The notes: generated by a model not told the origin, from the sequence alone. Counted from the first letter of the stretch, positions 26,225-34,558 are shown. The stretch is DNA of 64,000 nucleotides from Streptomyces nymphaeiformis (GCF_014203895.1 NZ_JACHJY010000001.1:124001-188000); one strand, 5' to 3'. Numbers and translations: made by a program.

Positions 26225-26762
26225 GGGGCTCCGATTCTGGAGTGGCGACCTGATAGCAGAGGAAAGGGTTTGGGGTGATGGGTCGTCAATAGTGCTTTAT
26301 TGCACGGGTGGTGTCGTAGACGTTGTGTCGACGAGGGTGGTTCCTGGCCGCATGTCGAGTATTTTCGGGGGCGGTGGCGATTGCGAAAAGAGGAGGGAGT
26401 TCTGACGCTGTGCGGAATGTTCCTGGGCGTCATCGCATGTGCGGCCACCGAAGGAGCGAAAAGGAAGGCGGCACACTTCTACCAGGGCGTCGGAAATACG
26501 TTTCTTCCGAGGCGGGTGGGGCCGCTGAGGTGAATGTACTCGGCCTTGTCGAGGGCGCGCAAGAGTGATCGCCGCATCCTTTCTTCTGTATGAATAGGGG
26601 AAATCGTGGCGAATCGTAGAATTCGGGGCAAAGGGTGTCGCCGATGGGCGGATTCCGGCCTTGCTGGCTCTGTCAAAGGTCGTTTGACAGGGGGTGCTCT
26701 GTCAAACGGGCGAGTAGGCTGGGAGTGCTGTACGAGACGCGTGGAGCAGGATTCGAGAGCAG
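26225..26762. other. Divergent promoter region between the two defence operons
   Basis: 538 bases without a credible gene; reading frames here are short and lack coding character. The central part (about 26280-26640) is clearly richer in A+T than the flanks, as expected for regulatory DNA. It contains a small GTGC-TTTATT-GCAC hairpin near 26293 and, close to the rightward operon, the CTGTCAAA repeats described separately. Confidence 0.7.
26667..26706. promoter_or_regulatory. Palindromic operator plus half-site upstream of the HTH-GHKL gene
   Basis: CTGTCAAA (26670-26677), five bases and TTTGACAG (26683-26690) form a perfect 8-bp dyad. A further GCTCTGTCAAA (26696-26706) repeats the left half with its three upstream bases, 29 bases on. 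A TTGACA hexamer overlaps the right half. The site lies 57-96 bases before the GTG of a protein with an N-terminal XRE-like HTH, so autoregulation by that protein is the simplest reading (inference). Confidence 0.65.
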
Positions 26763-28892
26763 GTGACCGTGGAAGCAGGCGAGGACTTCGGTCCATGGCT
26801 GGCGCGGCAGTTGAAGCTCGCCGACATGACCCAGACCGAGCTGGCCCTGGCCGTGGACGTGACGCGTGCGGCCGTGTCGGCCTGGATCACCGGCAGGGCG
26901 ACCCCACGCCCCGAGGCGATCGAGCGCATCGCGCGGGCCTTGAACACGGATTTGGCCACGGTGCACACCCGCACCACCGACACCCAGGCCGGCCTTCCCG
27001 TGGGGTGGTACCACCGCCCCGGACACGCGGACGGAGGCCGGGAGTTGGGCAACGCCGCGGCGTTCGCCTTCGACGCCGACGTGTCGGTCCTGGCTCGTGA
27101 GACCTGCCAGAACAGCCTCGACGAGCGGCTCACCGCCAACGGGCAGCCCGTGAGGGTGCGTTACACCCTGCACGAGTTGACCGGGGAGGACCTCGCCCGC
27201 TTTCGCGAGGTCATCCAGTGGGACGACCTCTACCCGCACTACGAGGCGGTGCGGGAGCAGAAGCAGAAGGTCGGCAGGGTCGTCGACGCGGGGCTGCGCG
27301 ACATGTACGAGCGTGACCGTCTGGTGCTGCTGCGGGTGGACGACTACAACGCCGCAGGTCTCACCGGCGACGACTACGACGACGGCCGGTTCGCGGCGGT
27401 CGTGAGACGCCAGCTCGACAGCCACAAGTCCGGTAGCACGGCCGGTGGTTCGTACGGCCTGGGAAAGGCGACCCTCTGGGCGACCAGTCGGCTCGGGCTC
27501 GTCCTCATCAACTCCACGCTGTCCGAACCGCACGAAGGGCGGACCGAGCGTCGTCTCGTCGGACGTCTCGACCTGCCGTGGCGCCGGGTGAACGGCGAGG
27601 CGTGCGCGGGACCGGCATGGCTGGGGCGCCCCGACCCCGACTCGCCGGGCGCCGGCGTGGCGCGCTCGTGGTGGGCGGACGAGGAGACGGTCGAATCCCT
27701 CCACCTGACGCGAGAGAGCGCCGAGCCGGGAACGTCGTTCCTCATCGTGGGCGCGCATGACGTGGCGAGTCTCGCGGAAGAAACCGCCGTGCCCGACGGC
27801 GACGAGGGGGAGGACGACGACAGCATCCAGCGGATGCACCACCGGCTCGTACGGGCCCTCGGCAAGAACTTCTGGGCTGCCATGACCGGAGGCGGTGATC
27901 GACTGCCGCTTCTGGAGGCATCCGTGCGCACCCTGCGCAACGGTGTCGTGGTCGTCCCTGAGGAGCGCGTGGACCCCACCGTCGCCCAGCCTTCCCGTAC
28001 GCGCGCGCTGAAGGCGTTCCTCGACGGAACGACCGTGGAGCGGCTCACCGAGACCGGACAGGTCGCCGCCGTCGAGGTGCCCCTCAGTCTGCCCGTCCAG
28101 GGCGGTGGGCGCACATCCTTCGGAGAACACCGTGCGGTGCTCCTGGTGACGCACGCCGAGGACGCGGACGGGAAGCCCAATCGCGTCGTGACGATGCGAG
28201 GCAACCGCATGACGGTGCGCGACACCGCAGTTCCCGGGTTGCCGTTGGTCGTCAATCCCTTCCAGGCCGTGCTGCTCGCCGGTACTGCCGCCGGTCCGCA
28301 GGCCCCGTTCGCAGCCGAGGCCGAGGAGTTCCTGCGTGCCGCTGAACCTCCCGAGCACAACAAGTGGGGGCAGACCGAGGAGCTGACGCTCACCTACTCG
28401 ACCTCGGCGTATCGAAGGATCAACGGGCTCACCCGGGAGACCAATGCGGCGATCAAGACGTTGGTGGCCCGCCCCAAGAAGGGGACCAAGCAGGGAGGCG
28501 GGCGGCTGGCTCCGAAGCTGACCATCGGCTCGGGGAAGAGGCGCCGGCTGTCGGCGGTCAGCATGCCGGTCCTCGAAGAGCTCGACGCGCAGGTCCTCGA
28601 AGGGGGAGCCTGGCAGGTGATCGGCGAGATCAGGATTCCTCCCGGCGGCCATGAATGGAGACTCGTCCCGGTCGCCAAGTTCGATGTGCGGTCCGGCCCT
28701 CGCCCCACGATCGAATGGGCCGAGGTCGCCGGCGTGAACAACTGTCAGGTGGTGGACGGTGTGTTGCGCTTCTCCGACGGTGCGCGCTCGGCGGCGTTCC
28801 GCGGAGTGACCGATCCCACCACACACGCCGTCAGAGCCAGTCTGAGCGGCCTCGTCGTCGAACTGCGCACCGGAGCAGGGGAGTTGTCGTGA
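26763..28892 (+). CDS. HTH-GHKL ATPase fusion, first gene of the divergent defence operon
   Basis: 709 residues with a GTG start; a GTG at 26769 is also possible. Residues about 10-62 are an XRE-type helix-turn-helix (WLARQLKLADMTQTELALAV, TRAAVSAWITGRATPRPEAI). A GHKL ATPase follows: N-box VLARETCQNSLDERL (about 111-123), VLLRVDDYNAAGL as the G1-like Asp region and GGSYGLGKATLWATSRLGLV (about 228-247) as a glycine-rich lid. The last 250 residues have no recognised domain. Similar ATPases occur in DNA-modification and phage-defence loci; this one may be both sensor and repressor. It is coupled to the next gene by GTGA overlap. I cannot assign it to a named system. Confidence 0.8.
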   Translation: MTVEAGEDFGPWLARQLKLADMTQTELALAVDVTRAAVSAWITGRATPRPEAIERIARALNTDLATVHTRTTDTQAGLPVGWYHRPGHADGGRELGNAAAFAFDADVSVLARETCQNSLDERLTANGQPVRVRYTLHELTGEDLARFREVIQWDDLYPHYEAVREQKQKVGRVVDAGLRDMYERDRLVLLRVDDYNAAGLTGDDYDDGRFAAVVRRQLDSHKSGSTAGGSYGLGKATLWATSRLGLVLINSTLSEPHEGRTERRLVGRLDLPWRRVNGEACAGPAWLGRPDPDSPGAGVARSWWADEETVESLHLTRESAEPGTSFLIVGAHDVASLAEETAVPDGDEGEDDDSIQRMHHRLVRALGKNFWAAMTGGGDRLPLLEASVRTLRNGVVVVPEERVDPTVAQPSRTRALKAFLDGTTVERLTETGQVAAVEVPLSLPVQGGGRTSFGEHRAVLLVTHAEDADGKPNRVVTMRGNRMTVRDTAVPGLPLVVNPFQAVLLAGTAAGPQAPFAAEAEEFLRAAEPPEHNKWGQTEELTLTYSTSAYRRINGLTRETNAAIKTLVARPKKGTKQGGGRLAPKLTIGSGKRRRLSAVSMPVLEELDAQVLEGGAWQVIGEIRIPPGGHEWRLVPVAKFDVRSGPRPTIEWAEVAGVNNCQVVDGVLRFSDGARSAAFRGVTDPTTHAVRASLSGLVVELRTGAGELS

Positions 28893-29881
28893 AGGTTTTC
28901 CCCTACCCGCGCCTGCGAGGCACTGTTTCCCTGCGCGTCGACTCGGCGCGTGTGAAGGCACCGGCCCAGCCTCGTGAACAGCTCGACTCGCGCGCGCGAT
29001 CCGTGATCGAACGGGCCGTGGCGCTCGGCGCCGCGGAGACGGAGGACTGGGAGACCGCCGTACTGACCGTCTCGGCGACGATTCCTTCGAAAGCCACCGA
29101 TCCGACAGGTCCGTGGTCCGAGGTCGTGGTGGTGGCGGTGCTGACGGACCGGACGACCAACACCCGTGTCACGTCGACATTGGCGCGGGAGACGGAGGAC
29201 GGTCGGGACTGGTGTGGTGAGCTCCAGGTGCTGCGCTCCGACATCCACGACCGTGCCGTGCTGACGGTGCAGGTGATCGCGACGGTCGACGGGGTTCCCG
29301 GCCGTATCGTCGGGGAAGCCGCCGAGGACTGGATCGTCGACGTGCGCAGCGATGTCCCGACCCGGGAACAGAGCTTCGACATCAAGGAAGTCGGGTTCAC
29401 CAAGGGACCACGGTGGCTGCAGGGCTTCAGCGAGGCCCCGTGGATCGTGAACGCCTCGGGAACGGTGCCCACCGTGCACATCAACACCGATTTCGAAGGC
29501 ATGGCCGATGTCCTCGGCGCCGAGGGACGAGGGCCCGAAGGTCTGGTCAACGCCATGCTGGTCTCCCAGATGGCTGCCGAGGTGTGGACTGCCGTGTTCC
29601 ACTCGGCCATCGGCGACCTTGAGATCGAGGACGACGGCACCCCTCTCTTCCCTCACGGCTGGCAGGGCGAGGTGCTCCGCGAGATGCTGCCGGACGTGGT
29701 GCCCGAGCGGACCCTCGAGGACGCGTTGCGCGAGGTGCACCGTCGGCGGGTGGGTGCCACAGGATGGACCGAGCTGCAACCGCGGATCCAGTACGCGGCG
29801 ATGCGCAGGGCAGAGGTGCCGCGGGTGCTCTCGGAGACCGTACGCGGCCTGGACAAGCTCAACCGTGAGGACGAGGCATGA
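28889..29881 (+). CDS. Unrecognised protein, second gene of the divergent defence operon
   Basis: 330 residues from GTG 28889, overlapping the previous stop. No signal peptide, membrane segment or familiar catalytic motif is visible. The N-terminal 200 residues look beta-rich (WETAVLTVSATIPS, WSEVVVVAVLTDRTTNTRVT, HDRAVLTVQVIATVDGVPGR); the C-terminal part is helical and ends RAEVPRVLSETVRGLDKLNR. The position between a GHKL ATPase and another unknown protein, with four-base overlaps at both ends, suggests the three form one complex. No function is proposed. Confidence 0.75.
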   Translation: MKVFPYPRLRGTVSLRVDSARVKAPAQPREQLDSRARSVIERAVALGAAETEDWETAVLTVSATIPSKATDPTGPWSEVVVVAVLTDRTTNTRVTSTLARETEDGRDWCGELQVLRSDIHDRAVLTVQVIATVDGVPGRIVGEAAEDWIVDVRSDVPTREQSFDIKEVGFTKGPRWLQGFSEAPWIVNASGTVPTVHINTDFEGMADVLGAEGRGPEGLVNAMLVSQMAAEVWTAVFHSAIGDLEIEDDGTPLFPHGWQGEVLREMLPDVVPERTLEDALREVHRRRVGATGWTELQPRIQYAAMRRAEVPRVLSETVRGLDKLNREDEA

Positions 29882-30753
29882 CGGAGAAGCCCGATCACCT
29901 GCCGGAGTACCTGGCTCGGCTCGCCGACGAGGAGGCCGCCCGGTTCATCACGGACGGTCTGCTGTCCGGGAAGGACAGCGTCCCCTCCATCGCCCTCAAC
30001 CAGGCGACCGAGCCGCTGCCCGAGAGTCCGCGCCGACGTCTTCGTGCGATCAGGGACCTGATCGACGACGCGATGTACATCCACCGGGACGAGCGACCGA
30101 CGCAGGCGGACGCCTGGCTCGCCCCGCGTCTGCACGCGATCCTTCGTCTGACACGTGCCGAGGCGGCAGACTCCGCACTGTGGAATTACCTGGCTCTGGG
30201 CGTCGCCCCCGACTTCGTGGTCTGGCGTCACCTGTCCGAGACGGCCAAGGTCGTCAACGCCCAGTACTTCAAGGGTCCTCACTACAAGCAGGCATTCGCT
30301 CGGCTCTGGTGGTCCGCCGAACTCTTCCGGAACGGACCTGACTACGAGCCGGTCGTCATCGCCTGCGGTAACCAGGACATGCTCAACACGGGTTTGAGGC
30401 TGGACGTCGTCGACCACCGTCCCACGGCCCAGGCCATGGTCAGACTGCTGCAGAGGGGGGTCATACGGACGGGGCGGGACGCGAACGCCCTGGCCAAGGT
30501 CGTCAACACGGCGGCCGTGACCGTGATGTACGACGTGATCGCACAGGACGTGCCACGGGACGGCGATGCCGTGCGGATGTGGATCGACGAGGGAGAGGGC
30601 GGGCTCACCGTTCATCACCGCCCTCTTCCCACAGGTCCTGCCGAAGAACCCGCCCCCGAGAGCTCGGTGGAACTCTTGGCGAACAACTTCGCGGAGCTGT
30701 TCGCCGATGCTCCGGTTCGAGGCAGGAGAGCGGACGAGGAAGAGGGCGGCTGA
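29878..30753 (+). CDS. Unrecognised protein, third gene of the divergent defence operon (DUF6339-like?)
   Basis: 291 residues; ATG 29878 overlaps the previous stop (ATGA). It is mainly helical, with conserved-looking stretches AWLAPRLHAILRLTRAEAAD, DSALWNYLALGVAPDFVVWR and YKQAFARLWWSAELFRNGPD, which faintly recall proteins labelled DUF6339; that is only a memory-based suggestion. The last about 40 residues are acidic and probably disordered. It ends 13 bases before the stop of the convergent methyltransferase gene. No catalytic motif is apparent. Confidence 0.73.
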   Translation: MTEKPDHLPEYLARLADEEAARFITDGLLSGKDSVPSIALNQATEPLPESPRRRLRAIRDLIDDAMYIHRDERPTQADAWLAPRLHAILRLTRAEAADSALWNYLALGVAPDFVVWRHLSETAKVVNAQYFKGPHYKQAFARLWWSAELFRNGPDYEPVVIACGNQDMLNTGLRLDVVDHRPTAQAMVRLLQRGVIRTGRDANALAKVVNTAAVTVMYDVIAQDVPRDGDAVRMWIDEGEGGLTVHHRPLPTGPAEEPAPESSVELLANNFAELFADAPVRGRRADEEEGG

Positions 30754-30756
30754 CCG

Positions 30757-30784
30757 TCCTCCTCCCTACGGGCGGCGAGGAGGG
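30757..30784. terminator. Possible bidirectional hairpin between convergent defence genes
   Basis: CCTCCTC (30758-30764) can pair with GAGGAGG (30777-30783) around a 12-base loop, between and slightly into the ends of two convergent genes. There is no T-run; the call is weak. Confidence 0.35.
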
Positions 30785-31992
30785 ACCCAGGCCTTCAGGG
30801 CTTTGATGGCCTGCTGCTTCCTGTCCTCGTCCAGCTCCAATGCCGTGCACAGGATGTGGATGGCCAGGAGGGGCGGGATCGCGTTGCCGATCTGCTGCGC
30901 GATGTCGGTGCCCTGCCAGGGATATTCGGCAGGGAAGGTCTGCAGCAGGCCGGCCTCCTGCGGGGTGAAGCGGTCTTGCTCGGGGCCCAGTTCGAGATCA
31001 CCGTTCTGGGCGCGCTTGAGTTCGAACACCTTGTTCCGGCGCACCTTGCCGGTGACGGTGGCGGACGGCATGTCGGAGGTGCGGATGCCCCGCTTCGTGG
31101 GGTCGCCGCCCGATCCGTAGTTGGAACGAACGAGGAAGGGGGTGGGGCGGGTTTCCTTGAGCACGTCGTGCATGGAGACCCATCCCCATGGCTGCCTCGG
31201 TTGTTCCTCCTCGACCTCGAAGAGCGGATTCTGCGGGGCCTCGTGGTTCGAAGCCTCGGAATCCTGCACGGGGAGACGCTCTGCTCCCTTGTGGTAGCGC
31301 TGGTGAGTCGTGCCCGGGAGCTTGAGGCTCTGCCCCGTGCTGCCTCGATAGCGGGCGATCAGTACCGCTCTGCGTCGTGTCTGCGGGACGCCGTACTCCT
31401 CGGTGTGCAGGATGCCGCACTCCGCGTCGTAGTCGAGCTCGCGAAGGATGGTGCGGTACGTCTCCCAGACAGGCAGGACCGTCGGCACCTGTTCCAGTAC
31501 CACCGCGCTGTAAGGGTCGCTCTTGAGTCGCTTTTCGACAATCCACCGGAGCGGCTGCAGCACGAGCCCCGTGCGCTCGTCGGTCCACTCCAGGATGCGT
31601 GCCCGCTCCTCGACCATCGCCCAGGCCTTCTCCAGCTCCTCGACGGTCTTGCTCAGTCCGACGAGCTTGGCGAGGTCCTTCACCTCGTCGAGAGCCTTGT
31701 GGCCCTCGCGGTTGCCGGCCACGGAGTAGGTCTGGCACGGCGGTCCTCCGGTGAGGACGCGGGCCGAGGCCACCTCGGGGTCGAGCGGACTCACCTTCGC
31801 CACGTCATGGATCGTCGTGGTGCGGAGGTTGGCGGCCTGCCGGGTCTCGCGGGTCGACTTCTCCCACTCCACCCCGATCGTGGGCAGATCGAGCATTTCG
31901 GCTGCGATGTCCAGGCCGCCCGGACCCGCGAAAAGATCGACAATAAGTGGCGGCTTGTCCTGATTTTCGCTGGAATGGGGTGCTGAGGTCAT
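30766..31992 (-). CDS. DNA (cytosine-5-)-methyltransferase with catalytic cysteine (DrmMII-like)
   Basis: 408 residues from ATG 31992, the first Met just before motif I; no clear ribosome binding site precedes it. Motif I IVDLFAGPGGLDIAAEML, motif IV GGPPCQTYSVAGNREG with the catalytic Cys (about residue 84), motif VIII PQTRRRAVLIARY and motif X IAQQIGNAIPPLL are present. Motif VI, usually ENV, reads LEQVPTVL, an Asn to Gln change. Class 2 DISARM uses a C5-methyltransferase (DrmMII) to mark host DNA, which fits the island. It follows a second, cysteine-less homologue with a gap of 67 bases. The target site cannot be told from sequence. Confidence 0.88.
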   Translation of the reverse strand: MTSAPHSSENQDKPPLIVDLFAGPGGLDIAAEMLDLPTIGVEWEKSTRETRQAANLRTTTIHDVAKVSPLDPEVASARVLTGGPPCQTYSVAGNREGHKALDEVKDLAKLVGLSKTVEELEKAWAMVEERARILEWTDERTGLVLQPLRWIVEKRLKSDPYSAVVLEQVPTVLPVWETYRTILRELDYDAECGILHTEEYGVPQTRRRAVLIARYRGSTGQSLKLPGTTHQRYHKGAERLPVQDSEASNHEAPQNPLFEVEEEQPRQPWGWVSMHDVLKETRPTPFLVRSNYGSGGDPTKRGIRTSDMPSATVTGKVRRNKVFELKRAQNGDLELGPEQDRFTPQEAGLLQTFPAEYPWQGTDIAQQIGNAIPPLLAIHILCTALELDEDRKQQAIKALKAWVPPRRP

Positions 31993-32059
31993 GATAGGGG
32001 GCAGTGTAGCCGGCCGAGCAAGATCACCTGCTCGGCGGGAGAGGACCTGTCGTCGCCGT

Positions 32060-33031
32060 TCAGGAACGGAGCGCCCGGGCGACGGCTCGACCGATGGCCT
32101 CACCGACCGGCGGTGGCGAGGCGTGGCCGATCTGCCGATAGCGGGCCGTCTTTCTGCCGGTGATCTCCCAGCTCTCCGGGAAGCCCTGGAGCAGGGCCGT
32201 CTGATCCACGGTGATTTTCACCAGGCCCTCTCTTCCGATCTCTGGGTCCCAGGTGAAATCGGCACCCGGGATCTCGTCGCCCAGTGAGTGGGCGTTCACT
32301 CCCAGCTTCTCCCACTTCCGCTTGGATCCGGTCGGTCCGAGGTCCGCACCGCCTCGGTTCTTCGAACCGCCGACCAGGGTGGGGGCCACGGTGATGGCCT
32401 GTGCCGCCCAGCGGTCGGCGTCCTTCCAGCCTCGCGAACGCATGGACGGCGCGAGCGCCTCGCCGACGGGCATGTGCTCCGTCACGATCGGGGACGGTGG
32501 CCGGAACGCCTGGAACCACTGCTTCTTGATCGCCACGAGGACCCCCTGCTTACGGTCCTGCGGTACACCGAAGTCGGCGGCGTTGAGGAGGAACCAGCTG
32601 AACTCATAACCGAGATGCTCGAGTTCCGCACGGGCGAAATCGTGGAAGTCGCGGAATCCATTCGGGTCGACCAGGGTCGGCACGTTCTCGATGACCAGCG
32701 CCCGAGGCCGTACCGCGTGAGCGAGGTAGATGGAGGCCCTCAGCAGCTTCTCTTCCTCGCTCGACCCGGCTCGGGCGGAAGTGGCGCTGGACTTCACCCG
32801 CGGCAGCCCCGCGGACAGCAGATCCACGTCGTAGCTCTCCGGATGCTCGCTGGGGTCGAGGTCCAGAAGATCTGCCTGGAGGACCTTCCAGTGCGGTCGG
32901 TTGGCCCGAAGGGTCCGGCAGGCGTCCGCATCCTCGTCGAGCAGAAGAGTCGGCTCGAATCCGGCCCGCTCCAGCCCCAGCGCGAGCCCGCCCGCTCCCG
33001 CGCAGACATCGACGAACGTCAGCCCACTCAT
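32060..33031 (-). CDS. C5-cytosine methyltransferase homologue lacking the catalytic cysteine
   Basis: 323 residues. Motif I TFVDVCAGAGGLALGLERAG, motif VI VIENVPTLVDPNG (about 111), motif VIII-like GVPQDRKQGVLVAI and motif X-like YRQIGHASPPPVGEAIG place it in the C5-methyltransferase fold. At motif IV, where GGxPCQxFS is expected, the sequence reads LLSAGLPRVKSSATSARAG (about 70-88), so Cys is replaced by Arg. Motifs VIII and X are also modified. It therefore probably cannot methylate alone and may be a partner or specificity subunit of the Cys-containing enzyme downstream. ATG 33031 overlaps the vsr stop. Confidence 0.85.
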   Translation of the reverse strand: MSGLTFVDVCAGAGGLALGLERAGFEPTLLLDEDADACRTLRANRPHWKVLQADLLDLDPSEHPESYDVDLLSAGLPRVKSSATSARAGSSEEEKLLRASIYLAHAVRPRALVIENVPTLVDPNGFRDFHDFARAELEHLGYEFSWFLLNAADFGVPQDRKQGVLVAIKKQWFQAFRPPSPIVTEHMPVGEALAPSMRSRGWKDADRWAAQAITVAPTLVGGSKNRGGADLGPTGSKRKWEKLGVNAHSLGDEIPGADFTWDPEIGREGLVKITVDQTALLQGFPESWEITGRKTARYRQIGHASPPPVGEAIGRAVARALRS

Positions 33032-33471
33032 CGATCTTCTCCCCCTCTTGTGGAGGCCCTTCGGCGCTCCACCGCCGCGGCGATGCGCAGGGCCACCTCC
33101 TCCGGTGCCTCATGCTCCCAGAAACGGAGGACTTCCCAGCCGGACGCTGTGAGGTGCTCGGTCGTCTCCCTGTCGCGGGCCATGTTGCGGTCGAGCTTCT
33201 GCCGCCACCACTCGGCGTTCGCCTTCGGCTGCGTGGCGTGCTCGGGGCAGCCGTGCCAGAAGCAGCCGTCGATCATTACGGCCACCTTGACGGAGGTGAA
33301 AGCGACGTCGATCCGTCGTCGGACCATGCCCGGCACCGGGAACTCGACGCGGTAGCGCAGGCCGGCCGCGTGGAGCAGGCGGCGGACCGCGAGCTCGGCG
33401 GCGGTGTCCTTGCTGGCCTGCCTGCTCATGCGGGCCGAGACGGCGGGGGAGGAAGGAACGGCTTCGGACAC
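33028..33471 (-). CDS. Very short patch repair (Vsr-type) DNA mismatch endonuclease
   Basis: 147 residues from a GTG at 33471; an ATG at 33525 would overlap the neighbouring gene. VSARMSRQASKDTAAELAVR is the usual Vsr start, RYRVEFPVPGMVRRRIDVAF carries a catalytic Asp, and VMIDGCFWHGCPEHATQPKA carries the metal/zinc ligands. Vsr nicks 5' of T in T:G mismatches created by deamination of 5-methylcytosine, and its gene usually accompanies C5-methyltransferases. Here it is translationally coupled (ATGA) to the cysteine-less methyltransferase homologue, which supports genuine cytosine methylation by the pair. Confidence 0.9.
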   Translation of the reverse strand: MSEAVPSSPAVSARMSRQASKDTAAELAVRRLLHAAGLRYRVEFPVPGMVRRRIDVAFTSVKVAVMIDGCFWHGCPEHATQPKANAEWWRQKLDRNMARDRETTEHLTASGWEVLRFWEHEAPEEVALRIAAAVERRRASTRGGEDR

Positions 33472-33499
33472 ACCTGCATTCTGCCGGCGGTCCGGTGTG

Positions 33500-34504
33500 T
33501 CACTCCGCCCCGTGGCACTCCCCATACGTCCGTCCCGACCCGCACCAGCACTCCGCCCCCCTGGCCGGTGGCCAGGCCGTCGCTCGGCCGCGGGCCGCCA
33601 GGGTCGTCGCGTACTGGGGGAGGAGGTCCGCGTTCGCGGGGGAGGTGGATTCTGAGGCGGCGAAGGCTTCGTAGGAGGGGACCGTGGCTCGGACGATGCC
33701 GAGGTTCGGGGTGCCGGCCGCGGCGAGTTCGCGGAGGGACGCCTCGATGTCCGTCAGGTGGGCTCGGTACGTGGGGTACTCCGCCTCCAGTTCCGGGTAC
33801 GCCGCCAGGAGCTCGTCCAGTTCCCGTTCCGGCCAGTGCAGGACCGCGACCGGGAACGGGCGGGAGAGGGCCGTGCGGTACGTGCCCAGTTCCGAGCGGA
33901 GGCGGGTGATCTCCGCCTGGAGCTCCGTCGGGTCCGAGGAGCCGAGCGACCACAGGCGCTTCGGGTCGTGCAGTTCGTCCAGCCCGACCGTGCCCGTGTG
34001 CAGGCGGTCGGCCCAGTCGTCCCAGTTGTCGTGATCCCGCGCCAGCATCCGGCGGATTCGGTGGCGCGTGGTGATCAGCGACCGGGTGGGGTGGGGGAGG
34101 TCCTCCGGCGGGAGCGTGGCCAGGAGGAGTGTCGCCGCTTCTGTGAGGGTGGACTCGGCCTCCTCCAGTTCGTCGTGCGCCTCCAGCGTTTCCGCTGTGA
34201 TCTCCCAGGCCGTCGCGTCCGTCGGCTTCGTCCGCCTGATGCCGTCGATGATCGCCCGGGCCTCCGCCTCGTGCCCGTACTCCCACAGGTTCGCCGCCTT
34301 CAGCGCCCTGATCAGGTGCGGGTCCGCCGGCTCCCCGGCCAGCAGCTCGTCGTACAGGGCCGTCGCGCCCGGGCGGTCTCCCGCCAGTTCCCGGTGGGCC
34401 GCGGCCTGGAGGTAGAGGGGCTCCCGGTCTCCCGGGTACTGCGCTGCCGTGCGCAGCAGACGCTCGGCTTCGGTCGTGTGGGCAGCAGGCGTGTCAGGGC
34501 GCAT
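33500..34504 (-). CDS. SEC-C motif protein with helical repeats
   Basis: 334 residues. Helical repeat-like segments (about 10-160: AERLLRTAAQYPGDREPLYL, GATALYDELLAGEPADPHLI, AWEITAETLEAHDELEEAES) resemble TPR units. The C-terminus has ECWCGSGRTYGECHGAE, a SEC-C zinc-binding motif as found at the end of SecA and many unrelated proteins. The function is unknown; a zinc-dependent interaction role is likely. ATG 34504 is used although GTG 34513 is possible, because GAAGGG sits unusually close to the ATG. It marks the right edge of the defence island. Confidence 0.78.
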   Translation of the reverse strand: MRPDTPAAHTTEAERLLRTAAQYPGDREPLYLQAAAHRELAGDRPGATALYDELLAGEPADPHLIRALKAANLWEYGHEAEARAIIDGIRRTKPTDATAWEITAETLEAHDELEEAESTLTEAATLLLATLPPEDLPHPTRSLITTRHRIRRMLARDHDNWDDWADRLHTGTVGLDELHDPKRLWSLGSSDPTELQAEITRLRSELGTYRTALSRPFPVAVLHWPERELDELLAAYPELEAEYPTYRAHLTDIEASLRELAAAGTPNLGIVRATVPSYEAFAASESTSPANADLLPQYATTLAARGRATAWPPARGAECWCGSGRTYGECHGAE

Positions 34505-34558
34505 GCCCTTCACCGTACTGCTGTACGGGCCTGGAGAGTTGGCGCCTCAGCGCTTATC

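Noticed and set aside
21482..26278. A 1598-codon open frame on the plus strand opposite the GHKL-helicase gene
   Set aside because: It has no recognisable domain, reads as Gly/Val/Arg-rich antisense sequence, and the opposite strand carries intact ATPase and helicase motifs.
26300..26568. Small genes in the divergent defence promoter region
   Set aside because: Frames are short, Arg/Gly/Cys-rich and lack ribosome binding sites; the DNA is AT-richer and looks regulatory.
14456..34504. Prophage or integrative element carrying the defence genes
   Set aside because: No integrase, excisionase, structural phage gene, tRNA target or att duplication is visible; the island's edges are not defined by any mobile element that I can recognise.
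33758..34558. Long N-terminal extension of the class E sortase frame
   Set aside because: It runs antisense through the SEC-C gene and lacks a protein-like composition; the GTG at 34559 gives a normal sortase start.
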